Source of the DNA: Duodenibacillus sp964509205 | GTDB taxonomy: Bacteria; Pseudomonadota; Gammaproteobacteria; Burkholderiales; Burkholderiaceae_F | Assembly (NCBI GenBank): GCA_964509205.1 | Contig: CAZDVW010000007.1 | Span: 10,296 to 74,295, forward strand | DNA: 64,000 nucleotides | Reading direction: 5' to 3' | In this document: positions 60,640 through 64,000 of the stretch, one piece after another | Layout: each line of letters begins with the position of its first letter | Numbering within the stretch: position 1 is the first letter of the stretch | Notes under the pieces: model-generated | What the model saw: the letters and a program-made list of their open reading frames with translations, nothing else | Database searches by the model: none | Told to the model about the DNA's origin: nothing | Position numbers and translations under genes: made by a program

Positions 60640-61974
60640 TTAGAACATTCCGGCAACAACGAAGCCCAAGGCAACGCTGAAGACGATGGCAAGAACGCCC
60701 GGCAAGAAGAATGCGTGGTTGAACACATACTTGCCAATGCGTGTCGTACCCGTGTCGTCCATCTGAACAGCACCGAGCAATGTCGGGTAGGTCGGAAGAA
60801 CGAACAGAGCGCTCACAGCAGCGAAGCAGGCCACGAGCATGTAGCTGTCGCCCGGGTTAGCGGCCGTAATACCAAGAGCGGCGATGATGGACGGCGTGAT
60901 GGCCTTCGCTGTAGCAGCCTGAGAGTACAGGAGCATAGCAGCCAAGAAGAACACGACAGCCAAGAGAGCCGGATACTGGGAAACGGAAGAAGCCGCGAGA
61001 GACTTGATTTCTGCAACGTGACCGGAAACGAATGTGTCACCGAGCCAAGCCACACCCAAGACGCACACGCAGGCAACCATACCGCTCTTAAAGACGCTGG
61101 TCGAAGCGATATTGCCGATCTGGATCTTGCAGGTGCAGGTGATCAGGGTGCCGATCGTGAGCATGATGCTCATAATAGCGGCATCACGCGGAACGATAAC
61201 AGGCTTGATCAAGCCGACAGCCGGAGAAATCGCAGATGCATAGAGAACAACTGCGATAACGCCGAGCAGGAAGATGCCGACGGAACGCTTGGCAAAGGGC
61301 TTGAGTTCCTTAACGATTTCGCCCTTGGGGGCTTCGATAAGGCCAGCAGCCAAACGCTCGCGATAGATCGGATCATTCTCGAGCTTCATATCGGAGATAA
61401 GCGTCATGACGAAAGCGGTCAGCATGCAGCCGACGAACGTCGTGAGCAACCAGATACCGAGCAAAGCAGGATAGCTCCAGCCGAGGGGCTCGAGAACACC
61501 GCTCATGTAAATCACAGCCGCGGAAACCGGAGACGCCGTAATAGCGATCTGGCTGGAAACGACAGCGATAGAAAGCGGAACAACCGGCTTGATGTGCTGT
61601 TCTTTAGCCACTTCGACGATAACCGGGATCATCGAGAAAGCCGTATGACCCGTACCGGCGAAAATCGTAAGAACGTAGGTAACAGTCGGTGCAAGATAAT
61701 TGATGTTCTTCGGGTTGCTACGAAGAATGCGTTCAGCAATCTGAACAAGGTAGTCCAAACCACCGGCCAACTGCATCGCAGAAATTGCTGCGATCACAGA
61801 TGCGATGATCAAAATCACGTCCCAAGGAATCGAACCCGGCTTCATGCCAAGGCAGATGCCGAGGACGAGCACGCCCAAACCGCCGGCGTATCCGATACCG
61901 ATACCGCCGAGACGCACGCCCAAGAAGATGGCGCCCAGCAGCACGATAATCTGCAGAATCAACATAATATCCAT
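60640..61974 (-). CDS. dcuA: Anaerobic C4-dicarboxylate transporter DcuA
   Basis: The 444-residue inner-membrane protein has about ten hydrophobic segments and the DcuA-type sequence: GGIGIGYAGGLGVLVLG, AAISAMQLAGGLDYLV, IFAGTGH, and SSQIAITASPVSAAVIYMSG. It exchanges fumarate, malate, succinate or aspartate. GGAGGGG stands before the ATG. It follows aspA after 158 bases, the same pairing as in many enterics, so aspartate taken up can be turned to fumarate. Confidence 0.92.
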   Translation of the reverse strand: MDIMLILQIIVLLGAIFLGVRLGGIGIGYAGGLGVLVLGICLGMKPGSIPWDVILIIASVIAAISAMQLAGGLDYLVQIAERILRSNPKNINYLAPTVTYVLTIFAGTGHTAFSMIPVIVEVAKEQHIKPVVPLSIAVVSSQIAITASPVSAAVIYMSGVLEPLGWSYPALLGIWLLTTFVGCMLTAFVMTLISDMKLENDPIYRERLAAGLIEAPKGEIVKELKPFAKRSVGIFLLGVIAVVLYASAISPAVGLIKPVIVPRDAAIMSIMLTIGTLITCTCKIQIGNIASTSVFKSGMVACVCVLGVAWLGDTFVSGHVAEIKSLAASSVSQYPALLAVVFFLAAMLLYSQAATAKAITPSIIAALGITAANPGDSYMLVACFAAVSALFVLPTYPTLLGAVQMDDTGTTRIGKYVFNHAFFLPGVLAIVFSVALGFVVAGMF

Positions 61975-62132
61975 AACCCCTCCAGGTTTCGGTTTATTGT
62001 TGTAAGTTAAATAAATGGCCCTAAGGGGTACCTCCCCCGGACTTTCTCCCTATTCTGCTATGAGAAAGCCAGGCCGTTCTACTCCCGTGCACCGTGCCCG
62101 AGCGGACACGGCACACGAAAATTCACTTCTTC

Positions 62133-63533
62133 TTACTGCACGAACTTCGGTGCAATAAGGTTTTGCAAGTTGAATGTCTTATCCCATTCTTCCTGCGTGA
62201 GCAACTTGCGCTCCTCAACCACAACCTGATGGAGCGGCTTGCCGGTGTGATAGCAGTGATGTGCCATCTCAGAGCAGACCTTGTAGCCCAAATGCGGCTT
62301 CAGAAGCGTCACGATACCGCAAGAGTTCATCACCATCTTCGCGGTGCGATCAGCATTGGCCGTCACGCCGTCAACGCACTTCGTACGCAACGCGTTGCAG
62401 GCATTGCTGATGACCTTCATGGACATGAAGAGAGCAAACGTGATCACCGGTTCCATCACGTTGAGTTCAAGCTGTCCAGCGGATGCAGCAAGCATCACCG
62501 TCGTATCCAAGCCGATTGCGAGGAAGCAGCTCTGGTTCGTAACTTCCGGAATAACGGGGTTAACCTTGCCGGGCATGATGGAGCTGCCGGGCTGCAACTG
62601 AGGCAGGTTAATTTCTGCCAAACCGCAACGCGGGCCGGAGGCAAGCAAGCGCATATCGTTGCAAACCTTCGTCAACTTCACAGCGAGGCTCTTGATGGCA
62701 GACGAAATGGCGACGTATCCGCCGCAGTCACTCGTCGCAGCAATCAAATCTTCACTGTTCTTGAAATCAATGCCGGTCAACTCAGCGAGCTTCTTAACTG
62801 CAAGAGCCGGATAATCCGGATGAGCCGTCACGCATGTGCCGATAGCCGTTGCACCGAGGTTAACGATCTTAAGGTGTTCCTGAGCCTCGCGAATTGTTTT
62901 CAACTCATCAGCAATCGTAAATCCCCAGCCGTGGAACTCCTGTCCGAGCGTCATCGGAACAGCATCCTGAAGGTGGGTACGACCCATCTTGAGAACGCCC
63001 TTAAACTCTTCTGCCTTCTTGTAGTAGGCGCCGACAAGATCCTCAACAGCCTTCAGCATCACGTTGCTGCGCAACAAGAGTGCCAAGTGAAGTGCTGTCG
63101 GATAGGTGTCGTTTGTGGACTGACCAAAGTTAGCATGGTCATTCGGGCTTACCAGTTTGTAGTCACCCTTGACAGAACCGAGGTGTTCTGCAGCCAAATT
63201 GCAGATCACTTCATTGCAGTTCATATTGGTGGATGTTCCGGCACCGCCCTGAAGCCAATCGGTCACGAACTGATCACGATACTTACCAGCAATCAACTGA
63301 TCGCAAGCCCAGCACAGAGCGTCGGCCACATCAGCAGGAATCGTGCCGAGTTCCTTGTTGGCAAGAGCCGCCGCCTTCTTAACATAGCCAAAGGCAATAA
63401 CAAAAAATGGCTCCTGGCTCATCGGCATTTCCGTGATATGGAAATTATCGCGACCGCGGGTCGTCTGAACGCCGTAGTAGCAATCATCAGCGATCTCGCG
63501 ATCACCAAGGAAGTCGTTTTCAATACGAGACAT
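62133..63533 (-). CDS. aspA: Aspartate ammonia-lyase
   Basis: The 466-residue enzyme has the superfamily signature GSSIMPGKVNPVIPE, TNDTYPTALHLAL and GRTHLQDAVPMTLGQE with the catalytic TH intact. It splits aspartate to fumarate and ammonia. AGGAG precedes the ATG. With dcuA it forms an anaerobic module feeding fumarate to respiration. This TH motif contrasts with the TN in the lyase paralogue at 53.2-54.7 kb. Confidence 0.95.
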   Translation of the reverse strand: MSRIENDFLGDREIADDCYYGVQTTRGRDNFHITEMPMSQEPFFVIAFGYVKKAAALANKELGTIPADVADALCWACDQLIAGKYRDQFVTDWLQGGAGTSTNMNCNEVICNLAAEHLGSVKGDYKLVSPNDHANFGQSTNDTYPTALHLALLLRSNVMLKAVEDLVGAYYKKAEEFKGVLKMGRTHLQDAVPMTLGQEFHGWGFTIADELKTIREAQEHLKIVNLGATAIGTCVTAHPDYPALAVKKLAELTGIDFKNSEDLIAATSDCGGYVAISSAIKSLAVKLTKVCNDMRLLASGPRCGLAEINLPQLQPGSSIMPGKVNPVIPEVTNQSCFLAIGLDTTVMLAASAGQLELNVMEPVITFALFMSMKVISNACNALRTKCVDGVTANADRTAKMVMNSCGIVTLLKPHLGYKVCSEMAHHCYHTGKPLHQVVVEERKLLTQEEWDKTFNLQNLIAPKFVQ

Positions 63534-63946
63534 AATGTCATACTCCTGTTGTTAAAGGACTTGCGTCCCTGAAAAAACCAACCTGCAACCTTTCGGTTGC
63601 CTCCCTAGTTTCCTCAATACTTTCAACGTTCAAGCCCCATCAAGAAGCCGTCAGAAATAAACAAAACTCACTCGATAGGACTCCTAGGTGATTTCCCTTA
63701 TTTTTTAGGGTATTTTTCCTAGTTTTTTTGTTTGGGCGCATGGTAGCGCAAACCCGAAAAGAAAACAAATATAAATCTGTTTCCCTATTGTTTAATAAAG
63801 AAAAGTTTTTTCATTCTCGCTCATCAATTTTGGGCGGAACTCCGAGAAACAGAATTTTTTCCTAACTTCCCTTTCAAAAATTACAACATAAACCTTGCAA
63901 AAGGAACAAACTCTGGAAAAGAAAACGTCCTCGCCCTTCAATCTGA
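63534..63946. other. Upstream region of aspA
   Basis: No gene is seen. On the minus strand a possible promoter (TTGTTT, 17 bases, TACCAT) lies at 63740-63768, about 207 bases before aspA. Two small hairpins lie in the leader (GGAC/GTCC near 63558-63569 and GCAACC/GGTTGC at 63585-63600). I see no clear FNR or other operator. Confidence 0.4.
63740..63768 (-). promoter_or_regulatory. Possible promoter of aspA
   Basis: TTGTTT at 63763-63768 and TACCAT at 63740-63745 on the minus strand, 17 bases apart. The match is modest. Confidence 0.35.
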
Positions 63947-64000
63947 ATCGGATAGGGGTGATGGTTCCCCATCAGCCCCTTCCACACCACCCACCGTGCG
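63947..64000 (-). mobile_element. 3' end of a group II intron (domain VI), intron body beyond the window
   Basis: Read on the minus strand, 63950-63983 folds into a hairpin GGAAGGGG...TGATGG-GGAA-CCATCA...CCCCTATCC. One unpaired A (complement of 63953) sits on its 3' arm, about 7 bases before the likely intron end (CCGAT at 63947). This is the layout of domain VI with its branch-point A. The 5' flank CGCACGGTGGG could be the 3' arm of domain V. No reverse-transcriptase gene is visible because the intron would continue beyond base 64000. Confidence 0.55.

Noticed and set aside
60628..62010. A 460-codon open frame on the plus strand opposite dcuA
   Set aside because: It reads as a low-complexity, His/Asp/Arg-rich product with no recognisable family and lies exactly opposite a well-recognised transporter. 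It is a shadow caused by the codon bias of dcuA.
62090..62120. CCGTG/CACGG inverted repeat downstream of aspA as a terminator
   Set aside because: The stem is short and no T-run follows on the minus strand, so I did not list it as a terminator.
62094..63572. A 492-codon open frame on the plus strand opposite aspA
   Set aside because: Same reasoning: aspA on the minus strand is complete and has a strong ribosome-binding site; the antisense frame has none and no family.
1..64000. CRISPR array, complete prophage, toxin-antitoxin pair or known defence system
   Set aside because: I saw no regularly spaced repeats, no phage structural genes and no complete toxin-antitoxin pair on either strand.

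Overview
The window looks like chromosome of a betaproteobacterium. A Sutterella/Parasutterella-type gut member of the Burkholderiales is my best guess, by inference only. Support comes from the tig-clpP-clpX-lon-hupB block, an rseP-bamA-skp-lpxD-lpxA-lpxB envelope block, the folC-SPOR-cvpA-purF order, and an aspA-dcuA pair suited to anaerobic fumarate/aspartate metabolism. No complete phage, plasmid backbone, insertion sequence or CRISPR array is visible.

Layout: 1-5.5 kb holds a chaperone-usher pilus operon (two chaperones, usher, putative tip adhesin) with no obvious major pilin inside the window. 5.6-12 kb holds tRNA-Val and hupB, then lon, clpX, clpP and tig, all on the minus strand. 12-14 kb holds a lone FGGY kinase and a lone HTH antitoxin-like gene. 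14-22.8 kb is lpxB, lpxA, lpxD, skp, bamA, rseP, dxr, without fabZ. 22.8-32.5 kb has a membrane metallophosphoesterase, a NarX-type histidine kinase, parC, rmuC, ftsB, eno and kdsA. 32.6-41.6 kb is the cdsA-uppS-frr-pyrH / tsf-rpsB translation block. It is interrupted between tsf and pyrH by a repeat-containing protein that looks like a broken fragment of a mobile-element polyvalent protein, and by a DASS-type anion transporter. 42-49.5 kb on the plus strand runs ileS, lspA, coaBC, a small membrane protein, dut, a split Gate-domain pair and a DUF2156-like protein. 49.5-51.2 kb is etfBA. 51.5-54.7 kb is fhs and a divergent argininosuccinate-lyase-like gene. 54.8-60.5 kb on the minus strand is a site-2 protease, folC, SPOR protein, cvpA, purF and a pyridoxal/pyridoxamine kinase. 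60.6-63.5 kb is dcuA and aspA. The last 54 bases fold like the 3' end (domain VI) of a group II intron on the minus strand.

How the genes work together: much of the window is core housekeeping (protein quality control, lipid A and outer-membrane biogenesis, isoprenoid and undecaprenyl carriers, translation start-up genes, cofactor and one-carbon metabolism). The accessory content is the pilus operon, the insertion between tsf and pyrH, the two lone genes near 13 kb, and the intron end.

The observations I rate highest are three. PurF lacks both its catalytic N-terminal cysteine and its oxyanion-hole asparagine, which predicts an enzyme without glutaminase activity. The tsf-pyrH insertion holds a tandemly duplicated, truncated gene with a perfect 209-bp repeat. 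A lyase paralogue has lost the family's TH catalytic histidine. I did not find a complete, convincing new defence or mobile system.
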